Source: Actinocrinis sp046724665
GTDB lineage: Bacteria; Actinomycetota; Actinomycetes; Streptomycetales; Catenulisporaceae
Assembly (NCBI GenBank): GCA_046724665.1
Contig: JBKOWZ010000214.1
Coordinates: forward strand, 1-9,516
DNA length: 9,516 bases
Reading direction: 5' to 3'
Under the pieces are notes generated by a model. It saw only the letters and a list, made by a program, of their open reading frames with translations. It was not told the DNA's origin and did not search any database. Shown here one piece after another: positions 1 to 6,974 of the stretch (position 1 is the first letter of the stretch; each line of letters begins with the position of its first letter). The translations under genes were made by a program, and so were the position numbers.

Positions 1-1175
1 CCGGTGGCGCGCCGGATCGCGCGCGCGAGCCGGTCCGCGGTCCGCTTGCCCGCCGGGATCGGGGGTGGCCCGGCGCCGAGCGCGGCGACGCGGCCGGCCC
101 AGAACGGCTGGTCCCCGGCGTGCGGGACGCCGATCGAAGGCACCCCGGCGCGCAGCACCCACGACGTGGTGCCGGTGCCGCCGTGGTGCACGACCGCCGC
201 GACCCGCGGCAGCAGGTCGCGATACGGGACGTAGCTGGTCAGGTGGTGGATGTGGTCGGGCAGGCCGGCCTCGCCGAGCCCCGCCCAGCCGGACTGGATG
301 ATCGCGCGCCGGCCGCTGGCCGCGACGGCGTCGATCAGCAGCCGGGTCAGCGCGGGGGAGTCGCGGGTGGTGGTGCTGCCGAAGCTGATGAAGACCGGTG
401 GCTCGCCGGCGTCGAGGAACTTGAGCAGGTCGTCCGGCGCGGTGAAGCCCAGGTCGTGGTCCAGCAGCCAGTAGCCGGTGGTGTGCACGGTCCGCGGCCA
501 GTCCGCCGGGTGCGGCACGAGGTGCCGGCTGTAGCCGGTCAGGATCGGCGTGCGCCGCATCAGTCGCTGGAGGCGGGCGTTGCTCCAGGCCGGCAGGCCG
601 AGCACGTCCCGGCGGAACCGGTTGACCGGGTCCTTCATGATGCGCCAGACGAAGGGCTCGACCATCGCCTTGTGGAAGGCGAGGTTGGCCAGGCTGTCCC
701 GGTTCGGCAGCAGCGCGCTCAGGGCCGCCGCGCCGCTGCGGGTGGCCAGCGGCGCGGGTTGCAGCGTGGTGCTGATGTACGGGATCTGTAGCTTCTCGGC
801 CACCGCCATCGCGTAGATGTCCGAGGTGTAGCTGCCGATCACCGCCTCGGCGCCGATCTCGGTGCAGGCCCGGTACACCCCGTCCATCAGCGCCGGTCCG
901 TGCAGGGTGAAGATGCGGCGCATGGTGCGCACGAACGTGAGCATGGTCGCGCCGTTGCCGGACTCGAACATCTCGCGGCCGAGCTCGGAGGAGAGCATCT
1001 CCTGGAAGTCGAGGGCCGCGGGCGTGGCGTCGAGCCCGCACTTGCGCGCCTCGCCGGGGAAGTCGGAGCCGACGACCATCCGCACCTGGTGGCCTCGGCT
1101 CTGGAGCGCCATGCCGAGCGCGAGCGCCGGCTGCACGTCGCCGCGCGAGCCGAAGGCTATGGAGGCGATGCGCAT
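1..1175 (-). CDS. GT1-family (GT-B fold) glycosyltransferase, natural-product type, 3' end cut off by the window
   Basis: Reading the minus strand from the ATG at 1175-1173 gives 391 codons with no stop before the window edge. The N-terminus carries GSRGDVQP (residues 9-16), the acceptor-side signature of sterol/antibiotic GT1 enzymes. The donor half has the FISFGS strand, then HHGGTGTT (330-337) and HAGDQPFWA with Asp355-Gln356, which in this family bind the diphosphate and sugar of the NDP-sugar. Known relatives of about 400-430 residues transfer hexoses or deoxyhexoses to macrolides, glycopeptides, polyketides or sterols, so only the last few dozen residues should be missing. It has no signal peptide and should be cytoplasmic. 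A GAGG ribosome-binding site (1185-1188) lies 9 nt upstream of the ATG. The dideoxysugar genes at 4282-7952 suggest it transfers that sugar, but this is inferred from proximity; sugar and aglycone are unknown. It is divergent from the gene at 1399. Confidence 0.92.
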   Translation of the reverse strand, partial: MRIASIAFGSRGDVQPALALGMALQSRGHQVRMVVGSDFPGEARKCGLDATPAALDFQEMLSSELGREMFESGNGATMLTFVRTMRRIFTLHGPALMDGVYRACTEIGAEAVIGSYTSDIYAMAVAEKLQIPYISTTLQPAPLATRSGAAALSALLPNRDSLANLAFHKAMVEPFVWRIMKDPVNRFRRDVLGLPAWSNARLQRLMRRTPILTGYSRHLVPHPADWPRTVHTTGYWLLDHDLGFTAPDDLLKFLDAGEPPVFISFGSTTTRDSPALTRLLIDAVAASGRRAIIQSGWAGLGEAGLPDHIHHLTSYVPYRDLLPRVAAVVHHGGTGTTSWVLRAGVPSIGVPHAGDQPFWAGRVAALGAGPPPIPAGKRTADRLARAIRRAT

Positions 1176-1398
1176 CGCGGCGAACCTCGATCTCAGAGCT
1201 CGGACGGGGCGAGTCAGACGGTAGCCGGTCCGCCGGCGCGTGCGTAGCCGAGGGTCGCCATTCGTCGCGGTTACCTTTTTGGCCTAGTCACCGGACCGGC
1301 CGGGGGCCCGCGCCGTTTGGGCGGCCGGTTTGCGGGCACCAGCGGCGCATGACCTGCGTGCTGATCGGCTCGGGCTTCGGGTCCCGGGGCGGGCACTG
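1176..1398. promoter_or_regulatory. Divergent intergenic region between the glycosyltransferase and the YihY-type gene
   Basis: This 223-nt non-coding stretch must hold the promoters of both flanking genes. I could not recognise a convincing -35/-10 pair on either strand. It contains one inverted repeat, ACCGGCCG at 1295-1302 and CGGCCGGT at 1322-1329 (8 perfect bp, 19-nt loop rich in G/C), which could form a leader hairpin in a transcript of the plus-strand gene. A T-rich patch (1275-1280) is the only notable AT-rich element. Confidence 0.45.
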
Positions 1399-2298
1399 AT
1401 GGCCGTGTCGCCGGGCGGCGTGCTGCGCGCGCTCGACCGGTTCCAGCAGCGGCACCACGTGCTCGCGTTCCCGATCGCCGTGTGGAAGAAGTTCGGCGAC
1501 GACGAGGCGGGCAGCCTCGCCGCGCTGATCGCCTACTTCGCGTTCGTCTCGGTCTTCCCGCTGCTGCTGGTGCTGATCACGGTGCTGGGGATCGCGCTGC
1601 GCAACAACCCCTCGCTGCAACAGAAGGTGCTCAACTCGGCGTTGACCGAGTTCCCGGTGATCGGCGGGCAGCTGCGCGCCAACGTGCACTCGCTCAACCG
1701 GACCGGCGTCGGCTTCGTGGTCGGCATCGTCGGCACGGCGATCGGCGCGCGCGGCGTGGCCGCTGCCATCCAGAACGCGATGAACACCGTGTGGGAGGTG
1801 CCGCGCGACCAGCGGCCCGGCTTCCCCTTCTCGCTGCTGCGCAACTTCGGGCTGCTCGGCACCGTCGGCATCGGCGTGCTGGCCACGACCGTGCTGTCCG
1901 GGCTCGGCACCTGGGGCGGCCGGGTGCTCGGCGGCCTGGTCGGCGGGCTCGCCGCGATAGCGATGTCGCTGGCGGTGAACGTCGCGCTGTTCTGGCTGGG
2001 GATGCGGCTGGCCACCGCGTCCTCGGTGCGCACCCGCGACCTGCGCAACGGGGCGGTCCTCGCCGCGATCGTGTGGCAGGCGCTGCAAACGGTCGGGGTG
2101 TTCTTCGTCACCCACAGCCTGCGCCACGCCTCGTCGCTCTACGGCATCTTCGGGCTCGTACTCGGCCTGCTCGCGTGGTTCTACCTGCAGGCGCAGTTGA
2201 CCCTCTACGCCGTGGAGGCGGACGTGGTGCGGGCGCGGCGGCTGTGGCCGCGCTCGCTGCTCGCCGAGCCGCAGGAGCAAAGCCGTTTAGGCACATGA
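1399..2298 (+). CDS. YihY/BrkB-family (UPF0761) inner-membrane protein
   Basis: The 299-residue protein matches the YihY/virulence factor BrkB family in length and layout. About six hydrophobic segments can be seen (roughly 39-66, 104-124, 150-170, 178-202, 217-240 and 245-270). The family's C-terminal block is present as YGIFGLVLGLLAWFYLQAQ (248-266), followed by an acidic AVEADV and a basic tail. The molecular role is not established; some members were once mislabelled ribonuclease BN, and nothing here supports nuclease activity. I chose the ATG at 1399, preceded by a GGGGCGGG stretch, over an in-frame TTG at 1330: the 23 extra residues are Arg/Ala-rich and look like translated leader, and the family motif begins soon after the ATG. 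The next gene, corA-like, starts 49 nt downstream on the same strand. A link to the sugar genes is not evident. Confidence 0.88.
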   Translation: MAVSPGGVLRALDRFQQRHHVLAFPIAVWKKFGDDEAGSLAALIAYFAFVSVFPLLLVLITVLGIALRNNPSLQQKVLNSALTEFPVIGGQLRANVHSLNRTGVGFVVGIVGTAIGARGVAAAIQNAMNTVWEVPRDQRPGFPFSLLRNFGLLGTVGIGVLATTVLSGLGTWGGRVLGGLVGGLAAIAMSLAVNVALFWLGMRLATASSVRTRDLRNGAVLAAIVWQALQTVGVFFVTHSLRHASSLYGIFGLVLGLLAWFYLQAQLTLYAVEADVVRARRLWPRSLLAEPQEQSRLGT

Positions 2299-2347
2299 GC
2301 GTGCGTCGATATGCCATCGCGCCGCTGTCGCTCTACTGTGTGAAGCC

Positions 2348-3319
2348 ATGCCGAGAACACGTCTGTACCGCAACGGCGTCCTGGAAGCCGAGGGGTTTCC
2401 CATCGCCGAGATCTCCGACCATCTGACCGACCCCGCGGCCACAGCCTGGTTCGACCTGTGCCAGCCCACCGAGCAGGACCTGGCCGCGGTCAGCGAGGAA
2501 CTCGGGCTGCATCCGCTGGCAGTCGAGGACGCGGTGTACGAGCACCAGCGCCCCAAGCTGGACCGCTACGACTCACACCTGTTCGTCACCGCCTACGCCG
2601 TGTACCTCGACGTCGCCACCGGGGAGCTGAGCGCGCACGAGATCGACGCGTTCGTCACGCACAACGCCCTGGTCACCGTCCGCAAGACCGACGGCTTCGA
2701 CATCGGCCAGGTCACCTCCCGCTGGGACGCCTCGCCCGACCTGGCCAAACACGGCGTCGCCTTCCTGCTGCACGGACTGCTCGACTGCATCGTGGACGGC
2801 CACTTCGACGCCGTGGAAACGCTCGACGAGCAGATCGAGGACCTGGAGGACGAGCTGTTCGCCCCGGTCGCCAAGGACGGCGAGATGGAGCGGCGCACCT
2901 TCGAGCTGCGCAAGAGCCTGGTGCTGCTGCGGCGCAACGTGCTGCCGATGCGCGAGGTGGTCAACTCCCTGCTGCGCCGCGACCTGCACGTCGTCAACGA
3001 GCCGATGCAGCCCTACTACCAGGACGTCTACGACCACGTCCTGCGTGTGGCCGAGTGGACCGAGTCGCTGCGCGACCTGGTCTCCACCATCCGTGAGACC
3101 CACCTGACCATGCAGGGCAACCGGCTGAACGTCATCATGAAGCAAGTCACCAGCTGGGCCGCGATCATCGCCGTGCCCACCGCGGTGACCGGGTTCTACG
3201 GGCAGAACGTCCCGTACCCGGGCTTCTCCAAGATCGCGGGATTCTGGGAGTCCACCATCATCATGATCGTCCTGTCGGTCGGCCTGTTCCGCTGGTTCCG
3301 CAAGAAGGACTGGATCTGA
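2348..3319 (+). CDS. corA: CorA-type magnesium/divalent-cation transporter with a GQN pore motif
   Basis: The 323-residue protein has the CorA plan: an N-terminal cytoplasmic alpha/beta domain (about 1-150), a long charged helical stalk (about 150-262, including DEQIEDLEDEL at 160-170), then two C-terminal membrane helices (about 264-284 and 300-317) and a basic KKDWI tail. CorA proteins form homopentameric channels that admit Mg2+ and sometimes Co2+ or Ni2+. The signature loop between the helices is normally YGMN; here it is YGQN (G285-Q286-N287), followed by VPYPGF. The Gly and Asn are kept and Met is replaced by Gln, a variant I believe is common among actinobacterial members, so the gene is probably functional but ion preference may differ. 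The ATG at 2348 has only a weak GAAG upstream. It overlaps no neighbour and is followed after 2 nt by the kinase gene, which suggests co-transcription. Confidence 0.92.
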   Translation: MPRTRLYRNGVLEAEGFPIAEISDHLTDPAATAWFDLCQPTEQDLAAVSEELGLHPLAVEDAVYEHQRPKLDRYDSHLFVTAYAVYLDVATGELSAHEIDAFVTHNALVTVRKTDGFDIGQVTSRWDASPDLAKHGVAFLLHGLLDCIVDGHFDAVETLDEQIEDLEDELFAPVAKDGEMERRTFELRKSLVLLRRNVLPMREVVNSLLRRDLHVVNEPMQPYYQDVYDHVLRVAEWTESLRDLVSTIRETHLTMQGNRLNVIMKQVTSWAAIIAVPTAVTGFYGQNVPYPGFSKIAGFWESTIIMIVLSVGLFRWFRKKDWI

Positions 3320-3321
3320 CC

Positions 3322-4275
3322 TTGCCGGACTCGGTGCGCGTCTCGCGCGTGACGGTGTTCGGCAGCGCGAACCTCGACCTCGTGCTGCGCTGCGGCACTC
3401 TGCCCGAGGACGGCGAAACGGTCCTGGCCGAGTCCGCGGCCTGGTCGCTCGGCGGCAAGGGCGCGAACCAGGCCGTCGCGGCGGCCCGCGCGGGCGCCGA
3501 CGTGACGTTCGTGGGAGCGCTCGGCGCGAGCGCGGAGGGGCTGCGGCTCAGAAGCTTCCTCGAGGCGGAGGGTGTCGGTGTCGTGCTGCGCGACGTCGGC
3601 GAAGTCGCGGTCGGCATGGCGATCATCCTGGTATCCGACACCGGAGAAAACCGCATCGTCGTCGTACCCGGCGCCAATGCGGCCGTGGACGAGGCACAGG
3701 CCCACGCGGCGCGCGAGCGGATCGCCGATGCGGACGTCCTCGTCGTGCAGGGCGAAGTGCCCGTGCCCGCGACCCGCGCCGCGGTGCGCCTGGCCCGCGA
3801 CGCCGGAGTGAGGACGCTGATCAACCTGGCGCCGGTGGTCGATCTGGGCGCCGAACTCGGCTGCGCGGATCCGCTGGTCGTCAACGAGATCGAGGCAGGG
3901 CAACTGCTCGGGGAGCGGCTCGCCTCGGTGCCGCAGATCCTCGCCGCAGCGCCGCGCCTGCGCGCGCTGGCACGGTCCGTCGTGGCCACCGTCGGCGCCG
4001 ACGGCGCCGTGCTGATCACCGCGGACGACGCGGTACACGTCCCGGCACCGCACGTCGCCGACGTACGTGACACCACCGGCGCCGGAGACGCGGCCGTCGG
4101 CGTGCTCGCGGCGGCGCTGGCCGGCGGTTTGCCGATCGCGGAGGCGACGCGGCTCGCGGTCGCTGCGGGCAGCCTGAGCGTCACGCTCGAGGGTGCCGGG
4201 GGGAACTACCCCGACTTCGGCAGGCAGCTGGCGGGCCTGCGCGACGCTGTCAGGAGCGTGCGAGGTGAGAACTGA
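3322..4275 (+). CDS. PfkB/ribokinase-family carbohydrate kinase
   Basis: This cytoplasmic kinase of 317 residues shows all main ribokinase-family features: GSANLDLV (14-21) at the sugar pocket, GGKGANQA (44-51; PfkB signature 1), the sugar-lid and Rossmann-like core, NEIEA (188-192), and DTTGAGD (250-256; PfkB signature 2) with the catalytic base Asp256 and the GAGD anion hole. After GAGD the usual Thr-Phe or Ser-Phe is Ala-Ala, a mild deviation. Closest in layout to ribokinase (ribose + ATP to ribose-5-phosphate), but the substrate cannot be fixed from sequence. The start is uncertain: TTG at 3322 has GAAGGA (3304-3309) 12 nt upstream and sits 2 nt after the corA stop, favouring translational coupling. 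GTG at 3334 or 3349 are in-frame alternatives nearer the conserved core but lack a clear ribosome-binding site. No specific role in deoxysugar synthesis is indicated. Confidence 0.87.
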   Translation: MPDSVRVSRVTVFGSANLDLVLRCGTLPEDGETVLAESAAWSLGGKGANQAVAAARAGADVTFVGALGASAEGLRLRSFLEAEGVGVVLRDVGEVAVGMAIILVSDTGENRIVVVPGANAAVDEAQAHAARERIADADVLVVQGEVPVPATRAAVRLARDAGVRTLINLAPVVDLGAELGCADPLVVNEIEAGQLLGERLASVPQILAAAPRLRALARSVVATVGADGAVLITADDAVHVPAPHVADVRDTTGAGDAAVGVLAAALAGGLPIAEATRLAVAAGSLSVTLEGAGGNYPDFGRQLAGLRDAVRSVRGEN

Positions 4276-4281
4276 ACACCG

Positions 4282-5733
4282 TCACCACATGGTGTGCAGG
4301 CAGGCCAGCAGGGTGCGTGCCTCGACGTTGAGGTAGTTGCCGAAGCGCTGGAGCGTCATCATCTGGTGCGTGCTGACCCACATGAAGTCCGGCCCCTGCT
4401 CCAGCGGGAAGTCGTCACCGACCTCGATGACCTGGTAGCGGTTGTCCGCGTGCATGAACCGGCCGCCCTCCTCGGAGAGCCGCTGGCTGTAGCGGATGCT
4501 GTGCGGCTGTGCGTCGAGCACCTGGTCCAGGTACTGCGGCCGGTCCGCCGAGGGCAGGTTCCGGTAGGTGTGCGGCGTGCAGTGGATGGTCGGGGCGGCC
4601 TCGATGATGTCCAGCGCGCCGGCCGCCGGCCTGGCCTGGAGCAGCAGGTGCAGCACGCCGTCGATGCGGCGGGCGAGGAAGGCGAGCAGGCCCGGCGCGG
4701 CCGGCAGCAGCAGCGGCTGCATCCAGGAGGCGACCTCCCGGTTCCCCGCGCGCACGTCCGCGCCGACGAAGCTGAAGTACTCGCCGTTCTCGTGCGCGAT
4801 CCGGCCGTCGGTGTAGTGCCAGCCGGAGGTGTCCAGCAGCGGCACGAGGCGCTGGGTCAGCTCGTACCGCGCCTTGTTCTCGGTCAGCCAGCTCAGCACG
4901 TCGGTCATCGTGTGCAGCGTCGGGGCCTGCGGCTCGAGCGAGCGCACCAGCGCCTCACGGAACCCGCCGTCGCCCGCCGCGCCCGGCCGGGCCGCGCTCT
5001 GCGGCGCGGCGAACGGCATGATGGACATCACCGTGCGCGCGTCCATGTTGACCACGTCGTCGAGCCGCAGCAGTTCGTGCAGCTGCTTGAGGGTCAGCCA
5101 GCGGAAGGTCGGCAGCAGCGGGACGTCCTCGTCGGTCTCCACCACGATGTTGCGGTTGCGCTTGTGCAGGAACCAGCCGGCCTGCTCGGACTGGAGCGTG
5201 TCGGCCAGCACCCGGCTGCTGCGCGGCTGCACGAAGTACTCCAGATACGGGATCGAGTTGCCCTGGTGTACGCGGGTGAAGTTGCTGCGGGTGGCCTGCA
5301 CGGTCGGCGAGAGCTGCACCAGGTTGCTGTTGCCCGGCTCCATCTTCGCCTGCATCAGGCAGTGCAGCACCCCGTCGAACTCCTTGACCAGGATGCCCAG
5401 GATGCCGATCTCGCGCTGGACGATGATCGGCTGGTGCCAGCTGGACACCCGGGCGGGGTTCAGCCGCACGCGCAGCCCCTCGACGGTGAAGAACCGGCCG
5501 CTGCGGTGGGCCAGGTTCCCCGTGTCGGCGGAGAAGTGCCAGCCGTCGAGCTTGTCGAGCGGCACCCGATCGACCTGGTACCCGTTCGCGTTGCGGTGCT
5601 CGTCGAGCCAGGCGAGGACGTCCTGCTCGTGTGCGAACGCCCCGTCGGAGGCCGCGGACTCGGTGAAGCGGCGCGCGGTCTGCTCGTCGGCGGCGGCCCT
5701 GGTTCGGCTCGTGGACGGGAGCGTCTGGTACAA
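4282..5733 (-). CDS. NDP-hexose 2,3-dehydratase (EvaA/TylCVI/SpnO-like)
   Basis: This enzyme removes the C2 hydroxyl of an NDP-4-keto-6-deoxy-hexose, giving the 3,4-diketo-2,6-dideoxy intermediate, the committed step towards 2,6-dideoxysugars. At 483 residues it matches the family and shows its internal duplication: repeat 1 spans about 39-240 and repeat 2 about 279-480. Paired motifs include GWHF (64-67)/GWHY (304-307), SSWHQP (97-102)/ASWMQP (335-340) and DGVLHCLMQAK (120-130)/DGVLHLLLQAR (358-368). The start is a TTG at 5733, chosen because a strong AGGAGG (5741-5746 on the plus-strand numbering) lies 7 nt upstream. The first 35 or so residues are polar, low in complexity and not needed for the fold. 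It is transcribed away from the 3-ketoreductase, which acts next in the pathway, and its stop is 6 nt from that of the convergent kinase. Assignment is firm at family level; the sugar's stereochemistry is unknown. Confidence 0.94.
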   Translation of the reverse strand: MYQTLPSTSRTRAAADEQTARRFTESAASDGAFAHEQDVLAWLDEHRNANGYQVDRVPLDKLDGWHFSADTGNLAHRSGRFFTVEGLRVRLNPARVSSWHQPIIVQREIGILGILVKEFDGVLHCLMQAKMEPGNSNLVQLSPTVQATRSNFTRVHQGNSIPYLEYFVQPRSSRVLADTLQSEQAGWFLHKRNRNIVVETDEDVPLLPTFRWLTLKQLHELLRLDDVVNMDARTVMSIMPFAAPQSAARPGAAGDGGFREALVRSLEPQAPTLHTMTDVLSWLTENKARYELTQRLVPLLDTSGWHYTDGRIAHENGEYFSFVGADVRAGNREVASWMQPLLLPAAPGLLAFLARRIDGVLHLLLQARPAAGALDIIEAAPTIHCTPHTYRNLPSADRPQYLDQVLDAQPHSIRYSQRLSEEGGRFMHADNRYQVIEVGDDFPLEQGPDFMWVSTHQMMTLQRFGNYLNVEARTLLACLHTMW

Positions 5734-5929
5734 GGTGCCGCCTCCTCATGTCGATCGGTTGAGAGGCAAAATGCGCACAACCGGGTGTTTCCCCAGGCTA
5801 GAGGCCATGGCGCCGAGGCTGTTCTCAGATGTTGCCCACCTTCGCCGGGCTCGCGCCGACCCGCCGCGCCCCTGGCTATGCTGTCAGCGGCAGAGCCGGG
5901 ATCTTGAGGCGTGAGGGAGATGCGGCGGT
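5734..5929. promoter_or_regulatory. Divergent promoter region of the deoxysugar genes
   Basis: These 196 nt separate the 2,3-dehydratase (minus) from the ketoreductase pair (plus) and should carry promoters for both arms. Towards the plus strand, TATGCT (5877-5882) fits an actinobacterial -10 (TAnnnT), but the matching -35 area (around 5854-5859) is poor. On the minus side an inverted repeat CGGTTG (5756-5761)/CAACCG (5778-5783), with a 16-nt spacer, lies just upstream of the dehydratase ribosome-binding site and could be an operator or leader stem. A shared control element would let one regulator coordinate both arms; this is inference. Confidence 0.45.
5741..5746 (-). promoter_or_regulatory. 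Strong ribosome-binding site deciding a TTG start
   Basis: On the minus strand AGGAGG sits 7 nt before the TTG at 5733-5731. No in-frame ATG or GTG has comparable spacing, so this site fixes the start of the 2,3-dehydratase. Confidence 0.8.
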
Positions 5930-6925
5930 ATGACCGCGGCGGTGCGAATCGGTGTCCTGGGGTGCGCTTCCATCGCGCTGCGGCGCAGCATCCCGGCGAT
6001 CCTGTCCTGTTCGCAGACCTCGCTGACCGCGGTCGCCAGCCGCGATCCCGAGAAGGCCAAGCAGGTCGCGCAGCGCTTCGGCTGTGACGCCGCGTCATAT
6101 GAGGGGCTGCTGCGGCGCGACGACGTGGACGCGGTGTACGTGCCGCTGCCGACGTCGCTGCACCTGCCGTGGGGGCTCGAGGTGCTGCGCGCGGGCAAGC
6201 ACCTGCTGCTGGAGAAGCCCGCCGCGGTCAGCGCCGACGAGGCGCGGCAGCTGGTGGCCGAGGCCGCCGGCCGCGGCCTGGTGCTGCGCGAGAACTTCAC
6301 CTTCCTGCACCACAGCCAGCACCGCGCGGTGGGCGACCTGCTGGCGGCCGGCCGGCTCGGCTCCGTGCGCACCTTCAGCGCGGCGTTCTGCTTCCCGCCG
6401 CTGCCGGCCGACGACATCCGGTACTCGGCGCAGCTCGGCGGCGGCGCCCTGCTCGACGCCGGGGTCTACCCGATCCGGGCGGCGCAGCTGCTGCTCGGCG
6501 CGGACCTGCGCGTGGCGGGCAGCACCCTGAGAATCGACCCGGCGCGCGGCGTGGATGTCGCCGGCCAGGCGCTCCTGGTCAGCGCCGACGGCGTGCTGAT
6601 CGACACGCAGTTCGGCTTCGAGCACGCCTACGGCTCGCGCTACACGGTCTGGGGGAGCACCGGGCGGCTGACCCTGGACCGCGCGTTCACCCCGCCCGCC
6701 ACGTGGTCGCCGGTGCTGCGCATCGAGGGGCAGGACCACGTCGAGGAGCGGACGCTGCCGGCCGACCATCAGTTCGAGAACTCGGTCCGCTCCTTCGCTG
6801 AGGCGGTGCTCGCCGGGCGCGGCGCCGCGGATCCGGACGAGGCGCGGCTGTGTGCCGAGACCGTCCGCACGGCGGAGTTGGTAGACGAGATTCAGCGGCT
6901 CGCCGTTCGCGTCGAGTCGTCCTGA
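5930..6925 (+). CDS. NDP-hexose 3-ketoreductase (Gfo/Idh/MocA family, KijD10-like)
   Basis: The 331-residue protein has an N-terminal Rossmann fold (GVLGCASIA, 8-16) for NAD(P)H and the Gfo/Idh/MocA C-terminal domain. The EKP motif is at 95-97 (Lys96) and DAGVYPIR places Tyr180; in characterised C3-ketoreductases such as KijD10 the corresponding Lys and Tyr are the catalytic pair. LRENFTFLHHSQH (119-131) and FPPLPADDIRY also look like the deoxysugar branch rather than general sugar dehydrogenases. Its role would be to reduce C3 of the diketo product of the divergent 2,3-dehydratase, producing NDP-4-keto-2,6-dideoxyhexose; whether the hydroxyl is axial or equatorial cannot be read off. The ATG at 5930 has a GAGGGAGA ribosome-binding site at 5913-5920. 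The next gene begins 49 nt after its stop in the same direction, so the two probably form an operon. Confidence 0.92.
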   Translation: MTAAVRIGVLGCASIALRRSIPAILSCSQTSLTAVASRDPEKAKQVAQRFGCDAASYEGLLRRDDVDAVYVPLPTSLHLPWGLEVLRAGKHLLLEKPAAVSADEARQLVAEAAGRGLVLRENFTFLHHSQHRAVGDLLAAGRLGSVRTFSAAFCFPPLPADDIRYSAQLGGGALLDAGVYPIRAAQLLLGADLRVAGSTLRIDPARGVDVAGQALLVSADGVLIDTQFGFEHAYGSRYTVWGSTGRLTLDRAFTPPATWSPVLRIEGQDHVEERTLPADHQFENSVRSFAEAVLAGRGAADPDEARLCAETVRTAELVDEIQRLAVRVESS

Positions 6926-6955
6926 GTCCCCGGCAATCCTCGGCAGTCCCCGGTC
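6926..6955. repeat. Three tandem 10-nt repeats between the two ketoreductase genes
   Basis: GTCCCCGGCA (6926-6935), ATCCTCGGCA (6936-6945) and GTCCCCGGTC (6946-6955) are imperfect tandem copies; copies 2 and 3 each match copy 1 at 8 of 10 positions. The array starts inside the stop-codon context of the 3-ketoreductase and ends just before the ribosome-binding site of the next gene. Function unknown; it may be a simple duplication artefact. Confidence 0.55.
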
Positions 6956-6974
6956 ATCTGGAGGCGTGGGCACC

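Noticed and set aside
120..791. A 223-codon plus-strand open frame at the window start
   Set aside because: It is a shadow of the glycosyltransferase on the minus strand, whose motifs GSRGDVQP and HHGGTGTT are clear.
1295..1329. 8-bp inverted repeat considered as a terminator
   Set aside because: It lies between two divergent genes, where no transcript is expected to end, and its loop is 19 nt; in such GC-rich DNA an 8-bp match is easily chance.
1330..1398. N-terminal extension of the YihY-type protein from a TTG at 1330
   Set aside because: The added 23 residues look like translated leader, and the ATG at 1399 gives the usual family length.
1288..2280. A 330-codon minus-strand open frame opposite the YihY-type gene
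   Set aside because: The product is His/Gln/Arg/Glu-rich low-complexity sequence, whereas the plus strand encodes a coherent six-helix membrane protein.
1399..2298. Annotation of the YihY-type gene as ribonuclease BN
   Set aside because: The old name came from a mistaken gene assignment; the protein is an integral membrane protein and shows no metallo-beta-lactamase nuclease motifs.
4283..4294. CACCACATGGTG mini-palindrome at the convergent gene ends, considered as a terminator
   Set aside because: The arms are only 4-5 bp and lie within the last codons of the dehydratase; too weak to call.
4294..5907. A 537-codon plus-strand open frame opposite the 2,3-dehydratase
   Set aside because: Low-complexity Arg/Val/Gly/Gln composition, no motif, and fully antisense to a dehydratase with duplicated conserved domains and a strong ribosome-binding site.
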